Assembly: GCA_001599755.1 (NCBI GenBank)
Contig: BCHX01000003.1
Coordinates: forward strand, 4,735,782 to 4,799,781
DNA length: 64,000 nt
Source: Gliomastix tumulicola
Taxonomy: Eukaryota; Ascomycota; Sordariomycetes; Hypocreales; Bionectriaceae
Direction: 5' to 3'
Positions within the stretch are counted from its first letter, which is position 1; the number at the start of each line of letters is the position of its first letter. Below, piece by piece: positions 1-10,056 of the stretch. The notes below the pieces were generated by a model. It was not told the DNA's origin and did not search any database. It was given only the letters and a program-made list of their open reading frames with translations. A program made the translations under genes and the position numbers.

Positions 1-813
1 AGCGTCCTCAGCGGCACCGATAACCTCTATTTACAGCCAACATGGCGCGACGCCCTCGCCCAAGCTCGCCTCATCGTCCCTGACGAAGCCGCCTTACCGG
101 GCTCCGACATCATCGATTCCTGCTTCTCCCGCTGGCCAGAGCTGACCAGGGAAATGATGGCACTATACGAGCCTTCCACGACGGGCAGCGAGTGTTTGCG
201 AGGCCGGGTGAAGACCGTCCAGAAGAAGCTCAACGAGGTGCAGGAGATGACGCCAACAATTCACGATCACATGGCCAGGATGCGCGGTCTTGGACAGATT
301 TTAGAAGTCGACACGTTGGAGACGCCGCTGGTGAGCAAATACGAATGTACGACGTTAGAGGCCGCGGAGATGATACTAGGCTGCATCACACTGCACATCA
401 TCTGGAATAGAATGCAGCATGAGCTTCTCGCGACGTTCCACGAATACGGGAGCACAGAAGATGACGAAGACGAAGACGAGCCAGATATCCTAGCTTTAAT
501 TAAGCTGGAGGAGGAGAACCGCGAGTACGGACACGAGATCGCCAAGTTTGTGCCGTGCCTGAAAGAAAGGGGCCCTGTTGTTGGTGGCCTGCTCACGATG
601 CCGCTGCATCTGTCACTCGAAGGGTCGGATCCGCTGGTGAGAGAGTACATCATGGACTTCCTATCCGACGTGAACGAGACGCAGCAGATGTTCCCCAAGG
701 GCATCGCACGTCTGGAGGAGTACCTGCTGGACAGGGCGAGGGTGCTGACAGGGAGGCGGCCTCTACACTGTACAGTAAGGGCGATGGATGGGGAGCAGAT
801 AAATACAATATGA
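1..813 (+). CDS. C-terminal part of a probable Zn2Cys6-type transcription regulator (5' end outside window)
   Basis: The frame is open from the first base of the window and stops at TGA 811-813, giving about 270 residues with no upstream start, so the N-terminus lies to the left. The visible part is helical and ends shortly after a Glu/Asp-rich stretch (codons for EDDEDEDEP near 460-485). The segment around 560-680 (GPVVGGLLTMPLHLSLEGSDP, then a helix ending in a Phe-Leu-Ser-Asp run) resembles the C-terminal tail common in fungal C6-finger regulators, where a hydrophobic 'LFPLxxAL' helix is followed by a last domain. No zinc cluster is visible, so the assignment is inferred from this resemblance alone. 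It could be another fungal helical protein. Confidence 0.5.
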   Translation, partial: SVLSGTDNLYLQPTWRDALAQARLIVPDEAALPGSDIIDSCFSRWPELTREMMALYEPSTTGSECLRGRVKTVQKKLNEVQEMTPTIHDHMARMRGLGQILEVDTLETPLVSKYECTTLEAAEMILGCITLHIIWNRMQHELLATFHEYGSTEDDEDEDEPDILALIKLEEENREYGHEIAKFVPCLKERGPVVGGLLTMPLHLSLEGSDPLVREYIMDFLSDVNETQQMFPKGIARLEEYLLDRARVLTGRRPLHCTVRAMDGEQINTI

Positions 814-1002
814 GATGACAAATAGCAATGTGAGAGCTCGGCCCCTTTGCTACATATGGTGCGGCGCCTGGATACAAATATTACGACCCAATGTCCCAGA
901 CCTGGTAGCCATCGATTCAAGCAAAGATGTCATTATTCTATAGACTACACGAGAAAGTACAGGCTCATAAACTACATAACAACAGGAATATCACAATCCA
1001 CA

Positions 1003-2598
1003 TCATAACTCTACCAGTCGGTATCCTCCAGGGACACTCATATGCCAGCTCAGCGGCACCCTGACACGCTTATACGGGTTCAACTCGATAAACACGCGCA
1101 CCTCCCCAAGGACATCAACCTTGGCACTCGCCGTCCCCCATTCATTGTCATCAGGCCTCCTCGCCCAGTTCTTATCGTTGTCCACATTCTCGAGCGTCAC
1201 GCCGACAGCCTCGCCGCCCAGCCGCATGTTGGCGGGGAACGCGGGGCGAATACCGTAGCCCGGGTCGTCGCACATCGGCAGCTGGTCCACGACGGTGATG
1301 CTCGTCGGCCGTGTGACCTTGATCCGGAGGTTCTCCAGCCTGCAGATCCGCGTGACGTTCTCGTGGTTCTGGCCCTGCCCGAGCTGCCGGTCGTAGCTGA
1401 CCGACTCGTGGCGCACGCTGTAGCTGACGGCGATCCAGGGGTCCGGGCCGGCGTTGAGGTTGACATCCTCCCCCGGACGGGCTCGGGGAAGCGTGCTGGG
1501 CTTCATGGTCTGCCTATCCACGGTGATGGAGACGGGGCCGGACATGATGTCGATCTCGGTCGTGTTGGCGAAGTAGATGTTCATGTAGGCGCGCTCGTCG
1601 TACTTGGGCACCACGGTGTACTTCCACGAGACGTCTTTGAACTCAACCACGCCGAGGAGGAACTCGACCGGCCCGTTGCGCGTGGGCTCGATCGTCCACG
1701 GCTGCATGCGCCACTCGATGTCCTTCTCGACGTGGAGACTATCCCGGAACGCCTCCACGCGCTGCGACCATTTCCCAGGACTTGGTATTTTCTTCAGCTC
1801 AAGGTCCGGAGCGATGGTGAACCCTTCCTTCTCCTCCTCATCCCCCTCATCCCCCTCCTCCTCCTCCTCGAGAGGGCCGAACTCGTCCTTGATCTTCTCC
1901 TGCAGGGTCCTCGTGCTGCCTTGCACGAGGCCGTCGGCGCCCGAGCGCAGCTGCCGCAGTTCCATCTTCCAGGGCGTCAGGACGGGCGGCTCGGCACCCC
2001 GCGTCTTCTTCGACCGGAGCGCCGACGTGGAGAAGACGACGCGGCAGTCGCGCCAGATCTCGCTCGTCTTGTTCGAGATGTACGCGCTCGTCTTGAGCTC
2101 GGCTTTCCCGTGCTCCGTGTCGAGCGCGAACGAGTACTTTGGATGCCAGCAGGCGCCCGTCGTCGTGTAGCTGATGGCCACGCCGCAGCCCACGTAGCTC
2201 GGCTTGGGCTCGCCCAGCACGCGGTCCGTGTCCGGCGGGTGGGCGATGAGGCTGATCCGCAGCGAGCGTCCGAGCCGCTGTCCCGGTATCGCAAAGACCC
2301 TGCCCTGCGGGGGCTCCGTCCACGGGTCGAGGATGGTCTTGAGGACGCGGACGAAGGGCTTGCTGGTGGTGACGGTGATGGAGTCAGGCTCGACGTCTGG
2401 GTCCATGTCAACGATGTGGATGACGTTGGCGCCGCAGTAGAACTGCTCATTATTTAAAACCCTGGTGACTCGGGCTCGCGTCGGGCCGATGGTGACCGTC
2501 TGGGTAGGCAGGCTGTTGATGAGTCGCTTGATGACTCGGACATGTTGCGGAGGGTCCTGGACCGGGTGCAACAGTTCTATTTTGGGTATGGATGGCAT
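1003..2598 (-). CDS. DUF4139/DUF4140 (mucoidy-inhibitor A-like) domain protein
   Basis: A single-exon gene of 531 codons. I start it at the ATG at 2598 (MPSIPKIELL). The frame stays open for another 148 codons upstream, but that part is compositionally unlike protein and lies in promoter DNA. Residues about 25-85 match the N-terminal DUF4140 pattern (beta strands, then 'DPDVEPDSITV'). From about residue 130 the DUF4139 body follows, with the typical 'W.P.Y....D' strand, 'A.LKTSAYISNKTSE.W.D..V.FST' and many beta strands to the end. The family is widespread in fungi and bacteria and its biochemical role is not settled. The long coiled coil that usually separates the two domains is essentially absent, leaving only an acidic EEEEEGDEGDEEE patch. 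It is divergent from the gene at 3945. Confidence 0.8.
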   Translation of the reverse strand: MPSIPKIELLHPVQDPPQHVRVIKRLINSLPTQTVTIGPTRARVTRVLNNEQFYCGANVIHIVDMDPDVEPDSITVTTSKPFVRVLKTILDPWTEPPQGRVFAIPGQRLGRSLRISLIAHPPDTDRVLGEPKPSYVGCGVAISYTTTGACWHPKYSFALDTEHGKAELKTSAYISNKTSEIWRDCRVVFSTSALRSKKTRGAEPPVLTPWKMELRQLRSGADGLVQGSTRTLQEKIKDEFGPLEEEEEGDEGDEEEKEGFTIAPDLELKKIPSPGKWSQRVEAFRDSLHVEKDIEWRMQPWTIEPTRNGPVEFLLGVVEFKDVSWKYTVVPKYDERAYMNIYFANTTEIDIMSGPVSITVDRQTMKPSTLPRARPGEDVNLNAGPDPWIAVSYSVRHESVSYDRQLGQGQNHENVTRICRLENLRIKVTRPTSITVVDQLPMCDDPGYGIRPAFPANMRLGGEAVGVTLENVDNDKNWARRPDDNEWGTASAKVDVLGEVRVFIELNPYKRVRVPLSWHMSVPGGYRLVEL

Positions 2599-3944
2599 TT
2601 CGGTAGAATCTCTGCTGCACACTGTACTATGCTTGGATGATCTTTCCTGTGAGAGGCTTGTCTTCGAACTTCGTATCGAACTTGAATCCAATCGACTGCT
2701 GGCATGAGGGCGAAGACGATGCGATATAAGGGCGAGGCAGCCTCGCGAGGAGAAGAAAGAAGCCGAGCTCCCAGGATATGTTCCGCGTCCATGATCCTGT
2801 TCGAATTGTGTACGTCCATGGCGAGGGTGTCGGTGAGTCGGCGTCGCCTCAAAGGAGTTCCCGTTATGCGAGCTTCGAGTCGACAACGGCTCCAGGTCGA
2901 CGACATAATGAGCAAGTAGAGACACAAAGGGACGTCTGTGGCTCGTCGAGAAGCAAGTCAAGGAACTGTAAGGATGGGAGAGACAATGGAGGGGAGGCGT
3001 TTGTTTCCGCGCCCATCTTTCATCGTGGTTGTTACACAACAAAGCAGAGTCACAGCGACTTATCGGGGCAGAGGAATCTTATGCATCTAAGCAGGAAACA
3101 CAGCCACAAGAACATCTGCTTTGGATTAATTCTTTCAATATTGGCGCTCACCACTACGGCATACGGCAGCACACGGAACTCGACCTGGCTTCCCCCTTTT
3201 TTAGCTCTACACTCCAGCCTTACTCCATCTAAGCCATACCCAGACCTTTCAGCCGCCGCGATGGCATGTCTGTGGCTTCCACGAGTGGTGTCGTCAATCT
3301 CCGTGAAGAAGCATGTCCTCCGCCATCTCCCTCTTGGCCGCCGTCACGGCGTCTTGCGATATTCACGCTCTATCCAAGAGGCCAGCGAGCGCTAAGATGG
3401 CCTCAAGCTATTCACGCTTCACGTTTGGCACAAACGGCATCCAGTTGATCCTCCTTGGTTCACCCTCCCCGTGCCACGACCCGGCAGTGGCTCGCTGAGC
3501 CCTGACCGCCATCAGTCCAAACGTGAAGGGGACGGCCATGCGCGCCCCTTTGTGAAAACAAAATCATGCTTGACTTGCAAGCTCGCCTAATCGTCCCCAG
3601 GCCGGCAACGATTGGGTCCTCAGCTCGCGTGCCCTTTTGTTTGGCAAACCACCGCCTCTAGATCTAAGGGCGAGCACAGCCGTGAGTCAACCCTCCGTCG
3701 CTCACCGCTGAGGCCAGGTTTCCACGAGACAGGCGCACACAACTACGCACGCCTTCGTCCATGACGGGGCCATCCGTGCTTGAGCTGGGCAGTAAATCAT
3801 CAGTTCACCATGGCAAAGCCTCCCCGAATGTCTATTTAATTCCCCCCTTCCTCCCCTTCCTTCCCTTCCTTCTCTTCCCTCTTCTCATCTTTCATCCAAC
3901 CCATCTCCTCAGACACACACCCACACACCCGAGATCTGACCACC
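2599..3944. promoter_or_regulatory. Divergent intergenic region, 1.35 kb
   Basis: I see no convincing gene here; the open frames are short and read like noise. Upstream of the gene at 3945 the DNA is strongly pyrimidine-rich (about 3840-3905, runs of TTCC and CTTC) and ends in a CACACACCC stretch just before the start codon. That is a common core-promoter layout in filamentous fungi. No clear TATA box faces the DUF4139 gene. Confidence 0.4.
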
Positions 3945-4751
3945 ATGAGCAACCACCACTTTCTCCTCGGCCACCTCTTCGGCTGGCCTCGCCGCTACCC
4001 CTCGCCGCCGCCGTACTCGACCGCCAACCCCAGCCCCAACGTCGTCGCCGTCACCTTCACCACGGACATCCGCGTCATCCCCCGCGAGGCCCTCACGCGC
4101 ACCTTCCCGCGCGCGCACCGCTTCTTCCGGCGCAGCTCTCACCTCCACGGCGGCGGCGGCGGCGGCGGTGAGATCCTCCTCCCGCTCGAGAACGTCGTCT
4201 CGCCCATCGCCGCGGGGGACTTCCACCTCATGCACGGCCTCTGCGCCTTCACGGCCTCCCTGGCGACCTTCTACCACCGCTTCCACGACGACGACGCGCC
4301 CGGCAGCCACCTCCTGGCCGAGCCCCAGACGCCCATCCTCGATCTCCATCGCGCGGCCTACAACGAAATCAACTTCTTCCCGAGCCTGTTCGCCAGGGAC
4401 GCCGCCATCGCGACCTGGCCCGGCTGCGTCTCGCTGCTCCTCACTTTGTTCGACGGCCTCGGCATGTGCCGCGCCCTGCGCGACGACATGCGCGTCCTGG
4501 TCGCGTGCATCGTCCGCGGCTTGGAGCGCTATCGCCGACAGCTGGCCGCGCAGTTCCTCGTTGACTCTGTGCAGGTGTGGGATGCCGGTCGTCGTCCGCG
4601 GTGTGAACTCCTCGGCGGGCTCTGGAAGGATCTTCGGAAGCGGACGCAGGATGAGGTCGTGGAGCTTGTCAACATGCTGCCGAGGGGCACGCGGCTCAGA
4701 CGCAGGGGCTTGGCGCTTGTTCATCTGGCCCAGGACAGTGCTTTCGCCTGA
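3945..4751 (+). CDS. Conserved-looking fungal hypothetical protein, 268 aa
   Basis: An intronless gene. The ATG at 3945 has a good context (CACCATGAG) and lies directly downstream of a CT-rich promoter tract. The product has no signal peptide and no clear membrane segment. Residues 68-75 are a Gly run encoded by a GGC repeat. The rest is helical, with a central 'FFPSLFARDAAIATWPGCVSL' region and a basic C-terminus ('RKRTQDEVVEL...RRRG'). I do not recognise the family. Strong GC3 and the lack of stops support real coding. Its 3' end converges on the degraded gene at 5017-5994. Confidence 0.6.
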   Translation: MSNHHFLLGHLFGWPRRYPSPPPYSTANPSPNVVAVTFTTDIRVIPREALTRTFPRAHRFFRRSSHLHGGGGGGGEILLPLENVVSPIAAGDFHLMHGLCAFTASLATFYHRFHDDDAPGSHLLAEPQTPILDLHRAAYNEINFFPSLFARDAAIATWPGCVSLLLTLFDGLGMCRALRDDMRVLVACIVRGLERYRRQLAAQFLVDSVQVWDAGRRPRCELLGGLWKDLRKRTQDEVVELVNMLPRGTRLRRRGLALVHLAQDSAFA

Positions 4752-5016
4752 CGGAGAGGCAGGCAGGGCAGCCTTCATCACTAAGTAGACAGTGAGCATC
4801 AAGGCCGTGCGTGTCATCAAGTCGGAGGAAAGGAGTAGCAGCAGAGGCGTGTCAAGCGCTAGTATTGTCAATTAAAAAGAATCATTCGCTTGGTAGTCCA
4901 CATCTCCTTCTCGTAAGCCTACCTACAGTGACAAGTCGCCGCCGTGACAACTCTATCCAAAGGCACCAACAACAACAGCTACCCCCAGAACACCGCGGTC
5001 GTGACAGCAACATACT

Positions 5017-5994
5017 TCACTCCTCCGTCGCATCACGACCCATCCTCTCGTACACAGCTTGCTTGAGCAGGAACTCCTTAAAATCAATCCAGTCAACAAA
5101 CCCATTCGCCCGCCGCACTTGCTCCCACTTCTAGTACCATGGCGGGTACGCATGCTTGATTGTAGGCAGGACTATCTTCCATAGGGCGCGTCGGTTCCCC
5201 TCGTACCTGATGTTCAGAAGCCGTAGTCTGCGTACGAAGGCGAAGAGTGACGGGAAGTTGCAGGGGTCCAGCTGTCTGATCGCTTGTTTGACAGGCAACT
5301 CGTCCTCCTCGTCCTTCCCCTCGGTCAGGAGGCTAGTGATCATCACCAGGGTTTGCATCGGCCTCAACTTGCGGGTCCAGCCCTTCTCCTTGAGGTCTTT
5401 GGCGATTTTCCCGGATACTGTGGTGTAGAGGAGGAGGTTCAGGGCGGCCTGGGTGCTGGGGTCTCCTCCTTCATCGTGGCGCTGGCTCTTGAGATGCTCG
5501 TCCCAGCCGTTGGTCCTGGCGATGAGGGCGATGCTGTCCATCCAGTATTCGAAGTCCTCGACGCCAGTCAGAAACGGCGGAGTGACACGCCAAACGGAGC
5601 TTGATGCAGCTGCTACCACTGGTGCGGGAGCAGGTGCAGGAGCAGGCGCAGGTGCTACTACAGAGGATAGGGGGCTCATCGTCAATTGGTCCAGCATGAA
5701 CGACTGTTCTACCATTGACTCTTGTTCCAGCACCCACTCCTGTATCGCCAATTGTTGCAGCATCGTCGAAGTCGTGGAGGTCGCGATTGGCTCTGTCGAA
5801 AAGATAGACTCCGCCATCGTGGATGGTCCAGATTGAGTCTGGTCGTCGTCATGCGAGAACTCATGTTGAGGGTCATATGAAATCGACTGGGCCTCCTCCA
5901 TGCGACGGTGGTTGGGGGGAGGCTGTTGAGGGCTGTCTTCGCGCGAACTAAAGCAGCTCTTCCCCGCCAATTTGTTGGTCACAGGCCGCGGCAT
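5017..5994 (-). pseudogene. Gag-like hypothetical protein interrupted by an in-frame TAG
   Basis: From the ATG at 5994 the frame runs 287 codons to TAG at 5133-5131. It then continues in the same frame for 37 sense codons (K-W-E-Q-V-R-R-A-N-G-F-V-D-W...) to TGA at 5019-5017. The part beyond TAG has normal protein composition and looks like the natural C-terminus, so the TAG is probably a point mutation, a sequencing error or, less likely, a readthrough site. Residues 1-110 are low complexity, with an (AP)n repeat near 5625-5655. The conserved part begins at about residue 130 with 'FLTGVEDFEYWMDSIALIA'. This resembles the gag-type N-terminal domain of copia-class elements ('F.G..NY..W'), but no protease, integrase, reverse transcriptase or LTR lies nearby. 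It is best read as a domesticated or relic gag-like gene. Confidence 0.45.
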
Positions 5995-6006
5995 GGATGA
6001 GAAGGT

Positions 6007-6008
<2 letters not shown>

Positions 6009-6103
<95 letters not shown>
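6009..6103. repeat. 95-nt uninterrupted poly-G tract
   Basis: The + strand carries 95 consecutive G (poly-C on the minus strand), just upstream of the gag-like gene. If translated with that gene it would add about 32 prolines, but I place the start codon downstream of it. A homopolymer this long is exceptional in a fungal genome and its length is likely unreliable. Confidence 0.95.
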
Positions 6104-6104
<1 letters not shown>

Positions 6105-6949
6105 TTATATGGCGTGAGTAGCAGAGCGACGTGGTGTTAGTGATGCCAATGACAATGGGGATCAAGATATGATGACATGGATGGAGGAAGCAAAACGACG
6201 GAGAACCAGGAGTGTAGGTAGGAGTTTATCTACCCTCGATAGAGTAAGTTAAGAAAGCCGCGCCTGCCTTTAATTTCAATGCCTTCAAATCAAGACATCC
6301 CGCGAAGGAGCCTTGCAGTGGAAGGGCAGCTACGCTCTGATGAAGGTCTCAAGGGCTGCCATGTGTGCCGTGACTATAGGGTAGTCAGGTGGTGACCAAC
6401 GACGGCACTCAGCCACAAGAGGGAAACGCCACTCGACAGCGTCTGCGTCTGGCCGTGGAACACAAAGCAGCAATGAATGAGTCTGCAATTGAACCCGTGG
6501 CTCTGCCAGACCCCTATGCAGCTCTACTCCATGTTGATGTCTACTCGATGCTGGTACGAACTCCGGAGTAGCTGGATGACATTCTCCTAATTACAGCTGT
6601 CAGGTGCCAGCAGGGATCCAAATGGGGCGCAGGCGGGCGTGGCGGGCTTCCCGCGAGTGGGTCCAGCCGATATCGATAAGCCCAGCCACCGATTATTGCT
6701 CTAACGGAACCGCCCACCTCGAGCTCTCGTCATCACCTGAGCTTCAGCGGCCATCCTCCTCTCATCCCACATCACGGAGGGACTGTCTGGTGCTATCTTC
6801 TCAATTGCTTTCCGGCGCGCGAGCAGCAGCGACATTGCATATTTATTTTCAAGTGTACAGGATTCCAAGGACCGTTTGTCACATCCATCCACTGTCTACG
6901 CCCAACCGACACAGTACTACGGACTCAGCTCTCATCGCCAGCACCGACC
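6104..6949. other. Intergenic region, about 0.85 kb
   Basis: No gene is supported. It holds the upstream region of the gene at 6950; AT-rich patches (for example around 6836-6850) lie about 100 bp from that start codon. A short open frame at 6389-6571 reads like non-coding sequence. Confidence 0.4.
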
Positions 6950-8076
6950 ATGGACTCCTCGGCTCCTCTCACCAAGGTCGACCCGCGGCCCATCTCCTCC
7001 CCCTCCATCGCGCCCCGTGGCGATCCCAAGCGCCACGACTCTGCGCCCTCCTTTGGCATCAACCCTCCCCAGATCCCGGACCATCCCTCCAGCATCATGG
7101 ACGTGCCCCGTCCGTCCAACAGCTACGGCGCTGGCGCCAACGACAACGCCTACGACGGCGGCAGGAAACGCTACAATGACGAGGGAAAGCGCTATAACGA
7201 TGACGGTAAACGCTACGACGACGGCAAACGCTACGACGACGGCAAACGCTATAATGACGATGGTAAACGCTACAACGACGACGGTAAACGCTACAACGAC
7301 GACGGCAAGGGCTACAGCAGCGGCGGTAACTACGGTCCTCCTCCCGATGGCAGCTATGGTCCCCCTCCCAACGCCGGCAACAACTACGTTGCACCCCTGC
7401 CGCCCGCTTCGACCATGACGGCCGCGCCCAACAAGCAGCGCGACCTGCCGACGCTCAAGAGCCACTGCCAGTACGGTCTGCGCGAGTACATGACGCTCCA
7501 GCGCCAGCGCCGCCGCGTCGATGGCGGCGGGAGCACGGCGACGCTCGACCTCGAGAACCGCCTCCGGTCGCAGCAGGGCGTCGTCATCTCCGATCTGATG
7601 TTCCTGCACGGCGAGGTACGCAGTATGGTCAAAGCGGCCGAGGGCAACCGCTGGCGACGGTGGATCATGGGCGGTGCAATGTGAGTTCCCCCTTTACCAT
7701 CCTTCTAACAAAACTCATCTCCTAACGCGAAGACAGCGCATCGTTCGTCCCCCTCATCCGCCGCATCTTCCGCCGCGGCTCGGACAAGGAGTCCAAGGAG
7801 TCGTCCAACGACACCGAGTACGCCTTCAAGAAGTCCAAGGGCCTCATCTCGTACATCAAGGAAGGGCTGCTCGGCAACGGGAGCTTCGCCAAGATCGCCT
7901 TCTTCGTGCTCGCCGTGCTCTTCGTGTTCCAGAACGAGGTGTCGCTGCGGGTGGCCAAGACGATGCAGAAGCGGCTGCGGCGGCTGACGGCGAGGATCGA
8001 GAGGGGGGACACGGATATCGATGAGAAGGATCTGAAGATCCTTGAGGGGTGGCGGTGGAGGGTTCTTCTGTGGTGA
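6950..8076 (+). CDS. Fungal single-pass membrane protein with tandem KRYNDDG repeats, 356 aa
   Basis: Two exons, 6950-7680 and 7737-8076, with a 56-nt intron (GTGAGT...ACAG, CTAAC branch site), close in frame to 356 residues. The N-terminal third is Pro/Ser-rich and disordered. Residues 73-119 are seven tandem copies of KRY(N/D)DG, followed by a Gly/Pro/Tyr region. A helical domain starts near residue 165 ('LPTLKSHCQYGLREYM') and runs across the splice junction. One hydrophobic segment (FAKIAFFVLAVLFVF) is followed by a basic amphipathic tail ('MQKRLRRLTARIE'), so the protein is probably tail-anchored. I do not recognise a named family. The repeat is hydrophilic with alternating charge and probably acts as a variable-length linker. 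Confidence 0.75.
7166..7306 (+). repeat. In-frame coding minisatellite (7 copies of an 18-21 nt unit)
   Basis: Units encode KRYNDEG, KRYNDDG, KRYDDG (twice) and KRYNDDG (three times). Unit lengths of 18 and 21 nt keep the frame, so copy number can change without breaking the gene. Confidence 0.9.
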
Positions 8077-8415
8077 GTTTGAGTGTGTGAGTGATGGATT
8101 GATTGATTGAACCTTGATATATGTGAGGTGGTATATGAGAGTGATGAGTGCGAAGGAATGTGGCATGAGAGTGTCCGGAGAGAATATGTGGAGCCGGTTT
8201 TGCATATAATGAGGATATGACTGTAACGACTATATGGAGAAGGCGAAACCAAGAATTCAACACCCAATTTGATTGCATCTCATCAAACTCCAGCACATCG
8301 CAAACGTGATCACAAGTCATCGGAACAAAAAACGAATTCAGGAACGAAACTGCCCTCCGATTTTGAGCCAATACTTTTGGCGGCACTCATAAACGACGCG
8401 ACGCCGCCTCACATC

Positions 8416-10009
8416 ATGTCGCGAAAACGCAAGCCGTCCGCCGGCAGCGCGATCATCGACCAAGATCGATACGGCGATATGGAACGGGCATCATCCCACA
8501 GCACGTCGCATCTGCCCGGCCAAGACAAGGACGCGTATTATAAGCAGCTCTACGCGAAGCCCCCCGATTTCAAGGCACTGGCGCGCCTGGATCCGAAGTT
8601 TGCAGCCCTGTATGTCTAATACCTGCCCTAGGCGCGACATCACCTAGCTAACAACGATGATATCTCAGCGTCAAGGGCCGTGACCTCGACTTCAACGACC
8701 CGGCGTCTGTCATGCAGCTCACTAAAACGCTGCTGGGTCTCGATTTTGGCCTCAAAATTGAGCTTCCGGACGACAGGCTGTGTCCACCGGTGCGCGTCCA
8801 ATCTCGCCCCGGTTAGTGCATGCATGAGCTGAGATGATCAATTGCAGGTCGCAAACAGGCACAATTACATCCTCTGGCTCAAGGACCTCCTGGACACTTC
8901 TTCCTACGACAAGCCAGGACGGAAAGCGGTTGGTCTGGACATTGGCACCGGGGCAAGCTGCATCTATCCTCTCCTGGGGTGCACCCAGCGACCGTGGTCC
9001 TTTCTCGCGAGTGGTAGGTCTCATTCTCACCTCAAGACGGCACCTCCTGTGGGATGGAAGCTCACACCCAGCAGACATCGACGAGAAGAGCCTCGAGTAT
9101 GCCAGGGCAAATGTCAAAATGAACGGCCTTGACCACCGGATCACCATCCTCCATCGCAAACCAGAGCAGCCCTTGATCCCCCTCGATGAGACAAACACAC
9201 CGTCCTCCATCGACTTCACCATGACCAACCCGCCCTTCTATCCGTCCGCTGACGCCCTCCTCCAGAGCGCCGCCCGCAAGTCGCACCCGCCGCACTCAGC
9301 CTGCACCGGCGCAGAGGTAGAAATGGTGACACCCGGCGGGGAGGTCGCCTTCGTGACGCGCATCGTCGAGGAGTCGCTCGTGCTCCGGGAGAGAGTACAG
9401 TGGTACACGGCCATGTTCGGGTTCCTGGACAGCGTGACGAAGATCGTGGAGCGGCTGAAGAGTGAGGGCGTGGGGAATTTCGCTGTCGCGGAGTTTGTGC
9501 AGGGGAGTCAGACGAGACGGTGGGCGGTGGGATGGAGCTTTGGGACGATGAGGCCCGCGGACGATGTGGCGCGTGGTGTGAGTGCGTCCAAGTTTGGGGG
9601 GATTCTGCCCCCGGCTACCAAGGCCACTGTCATCCGACTGCCGACTGATGAGAAGGTCGGCGCGTTGGCGGATGGTCTCGCCACTGCCATTGAACAGCTG
9701 GACCTGCTGCGCTGGGACTGGGACAGGCAGCGACTCGAGGGCGTTGGACGTGCCCCAGACAACGTCTGGAACAGGGCCTGGAGGCGGAGGATGAAGAGGG
9801 AGGCCGAGGCGCACCAGGGCGAGAACCGGGAGGCCCTCGTCGCGGAGAACAGCCGCGCGGCATTCGGCTTCAGGGTCTCGATGCACGTGGGTAGGGAGCA
9901 GATCGAGGTCACGGCCGAATGGCTGGAGGGGCACGACACGACCGTGTTCGAGAGCTTTCAGGGCTATCTGAAGACGACCATCATCTCGCTATCTAAGCCC
10001 AAGCAATGA
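8416..10009 (+). CDS. METTL16: METTL16-family RNA N6-adenosine methyltransferase
   Basis: Four exons (8416-8609, 8669-8789, 8848-9013, 9075-10009) with 58-61 nt introns give 471 residues. After a short basic N-terminus comes the METTL16 signature: 'PDFKALARLDPKFAAL', then the 'LTKTLLGLDFGLKIELPDDRLCPP' stretch formed across the first two junctions, and 'NRHNYILWLKDLLDT'. The Rossmann SAM-binding loop is 'GLDIGTGASCIYPLLG' and the catalytic loop is TNPPF near residue 210, the N-P-P-F motif used for adenine N6 methylation. By family knowledge it methylates U6 snRNA and hairpin RNAs. The C-terminus lacks an obvious vertebrate-type conserved region. It converges on the DUF218 gene with a 47-bp gap, so their 3' UTRs probably overlap. 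Confidence 0.9.
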
Positions 10010-10056
10010 TCACCGCTCCATCCCGCCCTCCTCACCCAATAAATACCTTCTCTCAA

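Noticed and set aside
1042..2457. Long + strand frame opposite the DUF4139 gene
   Set aside because: Shadow of a GC-rich gene: Arg/Ala/Gly-biased translation with no domain, opposite a recognisable protein.
2599..3042. 148-codon N-terminal extension of the DUF4139 frame
   Set aside because: Composition is unlike protein, it lies in promoter DNA, and the internal ATG at 2598 gives a family-like start.
5995..6165. Start of the gag-like protein upstream of the poly-G tract, giving a 32-proline run
   Set aside because: The tract is probably unstable or mis-sized, and a good ATG follows it at 5994.
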